Assembly: GCF_016863555.1 (NCBI RefSeq)
Contig: NZ_BOPC01000037.1
Coordinates: 1-64,000, forward strand
Origin: Micromonospora qiuiae
GTDB lineage: Bacteria; Actinomycetota; Actinomycetes; Mycobacteriales; Micromonosporaceae
Direction: 5' to 3'
Length of the DNA: 64,000 nt
In this document: in pieces, positions 1-6,867 of the stretch
How positions within the stretch are numbered: position 1 is the stretch's first letter
Layout: every line of letters begins with the position of its first letter
Notes under the pieces: generated by a model
Databases searched by the model: none
What the model was told of the DNA's origin: nothing
The model's input: only the letters and a program-made list of their open reading frames with translations
Position numbers and translations under genes: made by a program

Positions 1-1
1 T

Positions 2-190
2 GCGGCGCTGCTGTCCCGCGCCGACGCCTGGAACCACGTCGAGCCGGTGTTCTGCGGCCGGATCGGCCCGGACAACGAAATCTGCATGGACGTCACCGGC
101 CACCCCGGCTGGCACAGTGCGGCCGGCGTCACGGGCTCAGATGGGGCGACGGCGACGAGCCACAAATATGAGATCCCCATGAGGGCTTGA
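2..190 (+). CDS. C-terminal fragment of an unidentified protein (left edge)
   Basis: An open frame enters from the left edge and stops with TGA at 188-190, leaving 62 codons. The first two thirds are rich in G/C-ending codons, as in a real gene; the last 20 codons are less biased. The fragment contains the peptides WNHVEPVFCGRIGPDNEIC and GHPGWHS, which I cannot assign to a family. No start is visible because the gene begins outside the window. It runs in the same direction as the next gene, with about 100 bp between them. Confidence 0.5.
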   Translation, partial: AALLSRADAWNHVEPVFCGRIGPDNEICMDVTGHPGWHSAAGVTGSDGATATSHKYEIPMRA

Positions 191-292
191 GCAACCTTTC
201 TGCCCCAAGAGGGGCCTCCTGCGTCCAAGATCCGCCGGGCGGCCCCTCGCCCGCCAGGCCGGCCGATGCCGCTGGTAGGGCACGATGGGGTG

Positions 293-2128
293 ATGAGTGC
301 ACGCGTGCGGGCGCCCGAGCTTCGGGGCCGGGGCTGGTTGAACACGGGTGGGCGGCAGCTGACGCTCGCCGACCTGCGCGGCAAGATCACAATCGCGGAT
401 TTTTGGACCTTCTGCTGCATCAACTGCCTGCACGTGCTAGACGAACTGCGCCCGATCGAGGAGAAGTACGCCGACGTCCTCGTGGTGATCGGCGTACATT
501 CGCCGAAGTTCGAGCACGAGAAGGACCCGGACGCGCTGGCCGCCGCCGTCGAGCGGTACGGCGTGCACCACCCCGTACTCGATGATCCCGAGCTGGACAT
601 GTGGCAGCAGTACGCGGCCCGCGCCTGGCCGACCCTCGTGGTGATCGACCCCGAGGGATACGTGGTGGCCACGATGGCCGGCGAGGGCCACGCCGAAGGG
701 CTGGTCCGGCTCATCGACGAGCTGATCGCCACCCACGAGGCCAAGAGCACGCTGCACCGGGGCGACGGCCCGTACGTTCCGCCCGCCGAGCCGCAGACCA
801 CCCTGCGCTTTCCCGGCAAGGCGGTGGCCCTGCCCGACGGCGGTCTGCTGGTGTCGGACTCGGCCCGGCACCGGGTGGTCGAGCTTGCCGACGACGGCGA
901 GACCGTGGTGCGCGCGATCGGCACCGGCAGCCGGGGTCGAGCCGACGGCGCGGCGGATACCGCCAGCTTCTCCGAGCCGCAGGGGCTGTGCCTGCTCCCG
1001 GCGCACGTCGCCGAGGTCGCCGGGTACGACCTGGTGGTCGCCGACACCGTCAATCACCTCTTGCGTGGCGTACGCCTGGACACCGGTGAGGTGGTCACCG
1101 CCGCCGGCACCGGGCGGCAGTGGCGGTCCACGGTCGACGACCACGCGCACGACGCGCTCTCGATCGACCTCTCCTCCCCCTGGGACCTGGCCTGGTACGA
1201 CGGCAGGGTCATCGTCGCCATGGCCGGCATCCACCAGCTGTGGTGGTTCGACCCGGTCAAGCGCACCGCCGGGATGTACGCCGGCACGACCGTCGAGGCG
1301 TTGCGGGACGGGCCGCTGGCCGAGGCGTGGTTGGCGCAGCCGTCCGGGCTCTCCGTCTCCGCCGATGGTGCGCGACTCTGGGTCGCCGACAGCGAGACCA
1401 GCGCCATCCGGTACGTCGAGAACGGCGTCATGGGCACCGTGGTCGGCCAGGGCCTGTTCGACTTCGGTCACGTGGACGGGCCGGCGGCGCAGGCGTTGCT
1501 GCAACATCCGCTCGGTGTCTGCGCGCTGCCGGACGGCTCGGTGTTGATCGCAGACACGTACAACGGTGCGGTCCGCCGTTACGACCCGGCGGCCGACCTG
1601 GTCTCGACCGTGGCAGCCGGGCTCGGCGAGCCGAGCGACCTGGTGCTCACCCCCGACGGCGCGGTGCTGGTGGTGGAGTCCGCCGCACACCGGGTCACCC
1701 AGGTGGCGCCGGGCGCGCTTTCGGCGGCCGGGGCCCAGACCGTCGACGGCCCTCGGCACCGTACCGAACGCAAGCCGATCGACCTGGCCGCTGGCGAGGT
1801 CGTGCTGGACGTCGTCTTCATTCCGGCGCCCGGGCAGAAGCTGGACGAGACGTACGGTCCGTCGACCCGCCTGGTGGTGTCCGCGTCGCCGCCGGAGCTG
1901 CTGGTCGAGGGGGCGGGTACCGGCACTGAGCTGTCCCGCCGCCTGGTGGTCGACGGCTCCGTGCCCGGTGGTGTGCTTCAGGTGACCGCACAGGCGGCGA
2001 CCTGCGACGCCGACGTGGAGCACGCGGCCTGCCACCTGACCCGGCAGGACTGGGGCGTGCCGGTACGGGTCGTCGCCGACGGCGCGGCCCGCCTCCCGCT
2101 CGTTCTGCGCGGCCTGGACGCCGGCTGA
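293..2128 (+). CDS. Thioredoxin-like domain / NHL-repeat protein (NHLRC2-like)
   Basis: A 611-residue protein. Residues 1 to about 150 form a thioredoxin/AhpC-type fold with the redox motif C42-I-N-C45 inside FWTFCCINCLH. Residues 160-480 carry repeated beta-propeller (NHL) blades, for example GLCLLP...VADTVNHLLRGV and GVCALPDGSVLIADTYNGAVRR. A beta-rich tail follows. This order (thioredoxin, NHL propeller, C-terminal beta domain) is that of the NHLRC2 family. It has no signal peptide, so it is probably cytosolic. The substrate is unknown; a thiol-redox role is inferred from the CxxC. I place the start at ATG 293, where recognisable family sequence begins; an in-frame ATG at 266 is also possible. 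It converges on the pxp operon across a repeat-rich intergenic region. Confidence 0.85.
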   Translation: MSARVRAPELRGRGWLNTGGRQLTLADLRGKITIADFWTFCCINCLHVLDELRPIEEKYADVLVVIGVHSPKFEHEKDPDALAAAVERYGVHHPVLDDPELDMWQQYAARAWPTLVVIDPEGYVVATMAGEGHAEGLVRLIDELIATHEAKSTLHRGDGPYVPPAEPQTTLRFPGKAVALPDGGLLVSDSARHRVVELADDGETVVRAIGTGSRGRADGAADTASFSEPQGLCLLPAHVAEVAGYDLVVADTVNHLLRGVRLDTGEVVTAAGTGRQWRSTVDDHAHDALSIDLSSPWDLAWYDGRVIVAMAGIHQLWWFDPVKRTAGMYAGTTVEALRDGPLAEAWLAQPSGLSVSADGARLWVADSETSAIRYVENGVMGTVVGQGLFDFGHVDGPAAQALLQHPLGVCALPDGSVLIADTYNGAVRRYDPAADLVSTVAAGLGEPSDLVLTPDGAVLVVESAAHRVTQVAPGALSAAGAQTVDGPRHRTERKPIDLAAGEVVLDVVFIPAPGQKLDETYGPSTRLVVSASPPELLVEGAGTGTELSRRLVVDGSVPGGVLQVTAQAATCDADVEHAACHLTRQDWGVPVRVVADGAARLPLVLRGLDAG

Positions 2129-2130
2129 GC

Positions 2131-2180
2131 GCCGCTGCCTCCCGCTGCCCGCCGCTGCCTCCCGCTGCCCGCCGCTGCTC
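2131..2180. repeat. Short tandem repeat downstream of the NHL gene
   Basis: A 20-bp unit, GCCGCTGCCTCCCGCTGCCC, occurs twice in perfect tandem (2131-2150 and 2151-2170). A partial third copy follows, then two copies of TCGGTGTTGC. It is non-coding and sits directly after the stop codon. Confidence 0.8.
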
Positions 2181-2194
2181 GGTGTTGCTCGGTG

Positions 2195-2246
2195 TTAGGA
2201 AGGGGCCCTTTACCTACACCAGGCGTTAAAAGGGGGCCCTTCCTTT
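2195..2246. repeat. Dispersed palindromic repeat, copy 1, between convergent genes
   Basis: About 50 bp that can fold on itself: AGGAAGGGGCCC on one side and GGGGGCCCTTCCTTT on the other, around CTACACCAGGCGTTAAAA. The reverse complement reappears nearly unchanged at 11587-11640, also between two convergent genes. A role as bidirectional terminator or REP-like element is inferred. Confidence 0.75.
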
Positions 2247-2250
2247 CACT

Positions 2251-3000
2251 TCAGGTGAAGGGGGTGGGGGGTGCGCCGGCGTCGATGAGGACGGCGCGGA
2301 CGAGTTCCGCGGCGGCCACCGCGTCGGGGCTGTCGCCGTGCAGGCAGATGGACTCGACGGCGCACGGGATGACGGTTCCGTCGATGGCGATCACGCTTCG
2401 CTCGGTGGCCATCCGTACCGCCTGGCGGGCCACCTGCTGCGGATCGGTGATCAGGGCGTTGGGCGCGGTCCGGGGTACAAGCCGCCCGTTGGGCAGGTAG
2501 TTCCGGTCGGCGAAGCCCTCGGCCACCACCCGCAGCCCGGCCCCCTGGGCGAGTTGGGCCAGCACGGAACCGGCTGGGCAGAGCACGGGCAGTTCCGGGT
2601 CGTAGTCGCAGATCGCGGCGACCAGCGCAGCGGCCTGCACCTCGTCCTGGGCGGCGGCGTGGTAGAGCGCGCCGTGCGGCTTGAGGTAGCGGACCCGGGT
2701 GCGGTATGCCCGGCAGAACGCGTTGAGCGCGCCGAGCTGGTAGAGCACCTCGTCGCGCAGTTCCGCGAAGTCGTACGCAATGTGCCGCCTACCGAAGCCG
2801 GCGAGGTCCCGGTAGCCCACCTGGGCACCGACGGCGACCTGCCGCTGCGCGGCGGCGGCGCAGACCCGGCGCATGGTGGGCGGATCGCCGGCATGAAAGC
2901 CGCAGGCGACGTTGGCCGAGGTGATCAGATCCAGCAGCGCCTCGTCGTCGCCGAGCCGCCAGGCACCGAATCCCTCACCGAGATCAGCGTTGAGGTCCAT
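2251..3000 (-). CDS. pxpA: 5-oxoprolinase subunit PxpA (LamB/YcsF family)
   Basis: A 249-residue protein beginning MDLNADLGEGFGAW, the family signature. It contains VACGFHAGDP and RYLKPHGALYH, which line the active site of LamB/YcsF proteins. With PxpB and PxpC it forms the prokaryotic ATP-dependent 5-oxoprolinase, which opens 5-oxo-L-proline (pyroglutamate) to glutamate in the cytosol. Length matches the usual ~250 residues. It is the last gene of a three-gene operon; its ATG overlaps the end of pxpC by 17 bp, implying translational coupling. Confidence 0.95.
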   Translation of the reverse strand: MDLNADLGEGFGAWRLGDDEALLDLITSANVACGFHAGDPPTMRRVCAAAAQRQVAVGAQVGYRDLAGFGRRHIAYDFAELRDEVLYQLGALNAFCRAYRTRVRYLKPHGALYHAAAQDEVQAAALVAAICDYDPELPVLCPAGSVLAQLAQGAGLRVVAEGFADRNYLPNGRLVPRTAPNALITDPQQVARQAVRMATERSVIAIDGTVIPCAVESICLHGDSPDAVAAAELVRAVLIDAGAPPTPFT

Positions 3001-3838
3001 GGAACCTGACGGTAGTGCCTGGGCGGGCCTGCGCGAGCGGGGTCACGTCGTCCACCACTGCGATGACGGGGTACCCGCCGGTCACGGGATGATCGGCAAG
3101 GAAGATCAACGGTTGGCCGTCCGCCGGCACCTGCACCGCCCCGAGGACGAGCCCTTCACTGGGCAGTTCCCCGGCCACGGCGCGGGGCAGCGGCGCGCCG
3201 GTCAGTCGCGCGCCGACCCGGTTGCTCACCGGACTCACCTGGTACGCCGTGCCGAACAGCAGGTCGAGCGCGGCCGGGGTGAACCAGTCGTGTCGGGGGC
3301 CGAGCCGGACAGCGAGGTCCAGTTGCGCCGGATGCGCGACCGGCACGGTGACGTCTACCGGCGCGGGCGGACCGGCCGGGGCACCCAGCGGCAGCCGGTC
3401 GCCGTCGCGCAACGGCGACGGACCGAGCCCGGACAGCGTGTCGGTGGACCGGCTACCCAGCACCGGGTCGACGGCGATCCCACCGGCCACCGCGAGCCAG
3501 CAGCGCAGACCCCGTCGGGCGGGACCGATTCGCAGCAGCGTTCCGCCCGGCACGGCGAGGGGCCGACCGGTGTCGCCGGGGCGGTCGCCCACCCACACGT
3601 CGGCCTCGGCTCCCACCACGGCCATTGTCGTGGCCCGGGTCGGCCGCAGGTCGCAGCCGGTCAGGGTAGTCTCCAGGCCGGCCGCCGACTCCGGGTTGCC
3701 GACCAGGCGGTTGGCCAGTCGCAGCGCTCCCGGGTCGAGCGCCCCCGAGCGGGCCACCCCGAGGTGCGCCCACCCCGCCCGCCCCAGATCCTGCACCGTG
3801 CTCAAGGCCCCCGCCCGCACCACGCACAAGCGGGTCAT
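2984..3838 (-). CDS. pxpC: 5-oxoprolinase subunit PxpC (biotin-dependent carboxyltransferase family)
   Basis: A 284-residue protein of the AHS2 (KipA-like) family. The N-terminus has VQDLGRAGWAHLGVARSGALD, typical of this subunit, followed by the LANRLVGNPE stretch. The start is ATG 3838, which overlaps the pxpB stop as ATGA; the open frame continues further upstream, but only as antisense to pxpB. It acts with PxpA and PxpB to hydrolyse 5-oxoproline with ATP. Operon order is pxpB-pxpC-pxpA with overlapping ends. Confidence 0.93.
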   Translation of the reverse strand: MTRLCVVRAGALSTVQDLGRAGWAHLGVARSGALDPGALRLANRLVGNPESAAGLETTLTGCDLRPTRATTMAVVGAEADVWVGDRPGDTGRPLAVPGGTLLRIGPARRGLRCWLAVAGGIAVDPVLGSRSTDTLSGLGPSPLRDGDRLPLGAPAGPPAPVDVTVPVAHPAQLDLAVRLGPRHDWFTPAALDLLFGTAYQVSPVSNRVGARLTGAPLPRAVAGELPSEGLVLGAVQVPADGQPLIFLADHPVTGGYPVIAVVDDVTPLAQARPGTTVRFHGPQR

Positions 3839-4506
3839 GCCGTCACCAGGCGGACGCGGGTGCCGGGGGTGAGGAGGGCCGGCGGGTGGGCGTGTGCGTC
3901 GAACAGGGTCAGCGCCGTGCGACCGACCAGGAGCCAGCCGCCGGGGGAGGCGGTGGGATAGATCCCGGCGTACGGGCCAGCCAGGGCGACCGAGCCGGCC
4001 GGCACCCGGGGGCGTGGGGTGGCCAAGCGGGGTACGGCCAGTTCGGCGGGTAGCCCGGTCAGGTAGCCGAAGCCGGGTGCGAAGCCGCAGAACGCCACCC
4101 GGAACTCGGTCCGGCCCAGCCGGCGCACCACGCCCGGCACGTCCGTGCCCCAGTGTCCGGCGACGCGGGGCAGGTCTTCCCCGTCGTACGTCACGGGCAC
4201 CTCGAGCAGGTCGGCGTCGGCGAGGGCCGTGGTTGCGGGCGACGGTGGTGCCCAGCCGGCGATCCGGTCGGCGGCGGCCATCGGGTCCGGTACGCCGTTC
4301 AGCAGCACGGTGGCGGCAGCCGGCACGATCTCGGTGGCGACCAGGTCGCCCCGGTCCCGGCGACGCCAGAGCTCCGCGCGCCACGCCTCCACCATTCCGG
4401 CCACCTCGGCGGCAGACGGCTGCGCCGCCCGGAGGTCCGCCGGCTCGGCGGGGTTCGCGGTGAAGTCGAGCAGCAGGGCGTGCGCGCCGACCGGTCGGAT
4501 CCGCAT
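3835..4506 (-). CDS. pxpB: 5-oxoprolinase subunit PxpB (AHS1/KipI family)
   Basis: A 223-residue protein beginning MRIRPVGAHALLLDF, with the AHS1 motifs CGFAPGFGYLTGLP and RVPAGSVALAGPYAGIYP near the C-terminus. It is the first gene of the 5-oxoprolinase operon and overlaps pxpC by 4 bp. The B/C pair resembles the KipI/KipA kinase inhibitors of Bacillus, but linkage to PxpA points to 5-oxoproline hydrolysis. A 100-bp divergent intergenic region separates it from the hemolysin III gene. Confidence 0.93.
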   Translation of the reverse strand: MRIRPVGAHALLLDFTANPAEPADLRAAQPSAAEVAGMVEAWRAELWRRRDRGDLVATEIVPAAATVLLNGVPDPMAAADRIAGWAPPSPATTALADADLLEVPVTYDGEDLPRVAGHWGTDVPGVVRRLGRTEFRVAFCGFAPGFGYLTGLPAELAVPRLATPRPRVPAGSVALAGPYAGIYPTASPGGWLLVGRTALTLFDAHAHPPALLTPGTRVRLVTA

Positions 4507-4578
4507 TGCGCCATCATCCCGGATCGGCGTTCATGCCGGCGTCGGTCGCCGGTCAGAAGCGTGACGAGTTCCACTACC

Positions 4579-4593
4579 CGTAGGTAACCTACG
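4579..4593. promoter_or_regulatory. 15-bp palindrome upstream of the hemolysin III gene
   Basis: CGTAGGTAACCTACG is symmetric except at its central base. It ends 13 bp before the ATG at 4607, in the divergent region shared with pxpB. Size and symmetry suit a dimeric repressor site, perhaps of a TetR or MarR protein. The regulator is not identified. Confidence 0.45.
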
Positions 4594-4606
4594 CTGCCGT
4601 AACCTG

Positions 4607-5290
4607 ATGGTCGTGACCACCTCAGCACGCCCCCGGCTCAAGCCGGTCGACATCGGGAAACCTCGGATGCGCGGCTGGCTGCACACGTACGCCTTCTTCG
4701 TCGCCCTGGTCTGCGGCATCGTGCTCTGCTCGATCGCCGCCGCCCGCCCCGGCTGGACCCCCCTGGCCGTCTGCGTCGTCTACAGCCTCACCGTCTGCGG
4801 CCTCTTCGGCACCAGCGCCCTCTACCACCGTCGGGTGTGGTCGACGCGCGGCTTCCAGATCATGCGCCGGATGGACCACTCGATGATCTTCCTGTTCATC
4901 GCCGGCACGTACACGCCGTTCTGTGTTCTGCTGCTCGAGACCCGCGCCGCAGTGGTCATGCTGTCGGTGGTCTGGGGTGGAGCCATGGCGGGGGTGGCGC
5001 TCAAACTGATCTGGCCGCACGCCTCACGCTGGGTCTCCGCACCGCTCTACCTGGCCCTCGGCTGGGTGTCGGTGGCGATGCTGCCTGACATCCTCCACCG
5101 GGGCGGGGTCACCGCGCTGGTGCTGCTCATCGTCGGCGGCGGGATCTACACCGTCGGCGCGGTCTTCTACGCACTACGCCGGCCGAACCCGTGGCCCACC
5201 GTCTTCGGTCATCACGAGTTTTTCCACGCCTGCACCCTGGTGGCGGCGATCTGTCACCACATCGCCATCTACTTCGCGCTGTTCGCGTGA
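4607..5290 (+). CDS. Hemolysin III / TrhA family membrane protein
   Basis: A 227-residue protein with seven probable membrane helices. It carries the conserved family residues: SALYHRR, MDHSMIFLFIAGTYTPF, and near the end HHEFFHACTLVAAICHHIA, whose histidines bind metal in the PAQR/hemolysin III superfamily. E. coli TrhA of this family helps maintain membrane fluidity. 'Hemolysin' is a historical name and toxicity should not be inferred. The start is ATG 4607. A strong hairpin follows the stop. Confidence 0.88.
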   Translation: MVVTTSARPRLKPVDIGKPRMRGWLHTYAFFVALVCGIVLCSIAAARPGWTPLAVCVVYSLTVCGLFGTSALYHRRVWSTRGFQIMRRMDHSMIFLFIAGTYTPFCVLLLETRAAVVMLSVVWGGAMAGVALKLIWPHASRWVSAPLYLALGWVSVAMLPDILHRGGVTALVLLIVGGGIYTVGAVFYALRRPNPWPTVFGHHEFFHACTLVAAICHHIAIYFALFA

Positions 5291-5316
5291 GGCGTGATCC
5301 CGGGGCGGGACGGGAG

Positions 5317-5346
5317 CGGCGGCAGTGGGCCGTTCCACTGCCGCCG
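5317..5346. terminator. Bidirectional terminator hairpin
   Basis: A perfect 11-bp stem, CGGCGGCAGTG / CACTGCCGCCG, with an 8-nt loop. It lies between the convergent hemolysin III gene and a DUF6458 gene. There is no U-tract, as is common in actinobacteria. Confidence 0.8.
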
Positions 5347-5356
5347 AGAGAACAGG

Positions 5357-5641
5357 TCAGACCGTCGGACCGGGCCGGCGCACCTCGCGGTACTCCTGCA
5401 CCACCCGGTCGTTCTGGACCGGCACGGCGCGCTCGGTGACCACCCGTTCGGCAGGGGGCGGGGCGACCACCGCACGCCGACGCGAGTTCCAGAAGTAAAG
5501 CGTCACGATCAGGCCGGCGACCCCGGCGAGCATGAGCACCCAGCCGACGACGTTCAGATTGAGCCAACCGATCTCCGCCTGCACGGCGAACGCGAAGATC
5601 GCACCTACCGCGATCAGGAAAATACTGCCACCGATACCCAT
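5357..5641 (-). CDS. DUF6458 family small membrane protein (paralogue 1)
   Basis: A 94-residue protein beginning MGIGGSIFLIAVGAIFAFAV, with two predicted membrane helices (about residues 3-22 and 30-52), then the basic segment YFWNSRRR and a cytosolic tail. The function of this actinobacterial family is unknown. A close paralogue lies at 6336-6605; both begin MGIG and share the VGWV..LAG helix. The SixA-like gene lies between them on the other strand. Confidence 0.85.
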   Translation of the reverse strand: MGIGGSIFLIAVGAIFAFAVQAEIGWLNLNVVGWVLMLAGVAGLIVTLYFWNSRRRAVVAPPPAERVVTERAVPVQNDRVVQEYREVRRPGPTV

Positions 5642-5757
5642 CTCGTCGTCTCCTCGGCTTTCGAGCTGGCAATCACTCCGCCGCGGCCATGGATGACGGT
5701 TGCGGCATCGAGGGACTTACCCCGGCACGGAGATCGCCAATCGGGCAAGCTGAGCAG

Positions 5758-6297
5758 GTGACGCACATTCCGGTTGCCGAACGCACGCTCGTGCTGTTGC
5801 GGCACGCCAAGGCCGAACCACCCACGCCGGACGGCCCCGACACGGCTCGCCCGTTGGCCGCCCGAGGGCGTGCCGACGCCAGGGCGGCCGGCGCCTGGCT
5901 GGCCCGCCACGGACTGCTGCCGGACGTGGTGCTCTGCTCGGCGGCGTTGCGCACCCGGCAGACCTGGCACGAGGTGGAGATGGGCATGACCGGCTCACCA
6001 CCGGAGGGCGGGCCGGCCGGTCCGGTGCCGATCGTCCGCTACGAGCCGCAGGCGTACGAGGCGCATCCGGACGAGCTGCTGACGCTGCTGCGTGGAGTCG
6101 AACCCAACGCCGCCAGGGTGCTGTTCATCGCGCACAATCCCGGCATCTCGCTCCTGTCGGAGCTGCTCGATCCCCTCGGCGCCGATCCGGACGGACTGCG
6201 CACCAGCGACCTGGTCGTGCACCGGCCGGCGGGGCCCTGGGCGGAACTGGGTCGCAGCCCCGCCCCGATCAGCGCGCGACACACCGCACGTGGCTGA
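5758..6297 (+). CDS. SixA-like histidine phosphatase family protein
   Basis: A 179-residue protein of the branch-1 histidine phosphatase superfamily. The catalytic motif is LLRHAKAE near residue 15 and the second histidine lies in FIAHNPGISLL. SixA-type enzymes remove phosphate from phosphohistidine, but the substrate here is unknown. I choose GTG 5758, since an upstream ATG (5689) only adds a non-conserved extension. The last codons lie inside a long hairpin shared with the convergent DUF6458 gene. Confidence 0.85.
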   Translation: MTHIPVAERTLVLLRHAKAEPPTPDGPDTARPLAARGRADARAAGAWLARHGLLPDVVLCSAALRTRQTWHEVEMGMTGSPPEGGPAGPVPIVRYEPQAYEAHPDELLTLLRGVEPNAARVLFIAHNPGISLLSELLDPLGADPDGLRTSDLVVHRPAGPWAELGRSPAPISARHTARG

Positions 6298-6324
6298 GTC
6301 GGATCAGCCGCGTGCGGTGTGTCG
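6277..6324. terminator. Long bidirectional terminator hairpin overlapping a stop codon
   Basis: CGACACACCGCACG pairs with CGTGCGGTGTGTCG, and the stem continues as GGCTGA / TCAGCC after one mismatch, giving about 20 bp with a 6-nt loop. It spans the end of the phosphatase gene and the gap to the second DUF6458 gene. Confidence 0.85.
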
Positions 6325-6335
6325 GCGGGGCGCCC

Positions 6336-6605
6336 TCAGCTCGGTGGTGCGGTCGGCGGCGGTGGATCGGGAGGTGGCGGCATCATGGCCGTCGGGTGTG
6401 AGAGCCGGTTCTCCTCCACGATCAGTGTCCGGGCCCGCTTGCGGCGGTCCTGCCAGAACCAGAGCGTGGTGAGCAGGACGCCCAGTCCGGCCAGGATGAA
6501 GACCCAACCGACCGCGCGCAGGTCAACCCACCAGACGTTGGCCCTGATGGCGAAGGTCAGGATCGCGCCGATCGCGATCAGGAAGATTCCACTACCGATG
6601 CCCAT
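6336..6605 (-). CDS. DUF6458 family small membrane protein (paralogue 2)
   Basis: An 89-residue protein, MGIGSGIFLIAIGAILTF..., with two membrane helices, the basic segment WFWQDRRKRAR and a proline-rich tail (PPPPDPPPP). It is the paralogue of the gene at 5357-5641. The start is ATG 6605, because family sequence begins there; the longer open frame upstream is not conserved in character. Function unknown. Confidence 0.85.
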   Translation of the reverse strand: MGIGSGIFLIAIGAILTFAIRANVWWVDLRAVGWVFILAGLGVLLTTLWFWQDRRKRARTLIVEENRLSHPTAMMPPPPDPPPPTAPPS

Positions 6606-6818
6606 GTGCGCGGCACTCCCCCGTGCGGTTGCTCTGGGCGTACATCTGACTGGTCCGCGACGGTTACCCGTCCGGCACGGGGTTACCCGCGCCGTCGGCC
6701 GGCGAACCCGTCGACACCGGCCCGTCGGGGAATCGGGCAACGCGGGACGGAACTGAGGTTCTCTGTCCCAAACCGATCAACCGGTCAGCCGCCCTCGGTC
6801 GATCGTTGCGGTAACGGC

Positions 6819-6849
6819 GGCAGCCGGCGGGCGAGGCCCGCCGGCTGCC
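6819..6849 (-). terminator. Terminator hairpin of the FadE5-like gene
   Basis: A perfect 14-bp stem, GGCAGCCGGCGGGC / GCCCGCCGGCTGCC, with a GAG loop, 18 bp beyond the acyl-CoA dehydrogenase stop. The 260-bp gap between 6606 and 6867 otherwise holds only two direct copies of GGTTACCCG near 6660-6690. Confidence 0.85.
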
Positions 6850-6867
6850 CGGCCTACCGTTCCGGCC

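Noticed and set aside
437..2035. Long open frame on the minus strand opposite the thioredoxin/NHL gene
   Set aside because: Very low-complexity Arg/Gly/His-rich translation with no motif; it mirrors the codon bias of the real plus-strand gene.
2131..2180. Possible CRISPR array
   Set aside because: Units are directly adjacent 20-bp tandem repeats with no spacers, and no cas genes are present in the window.
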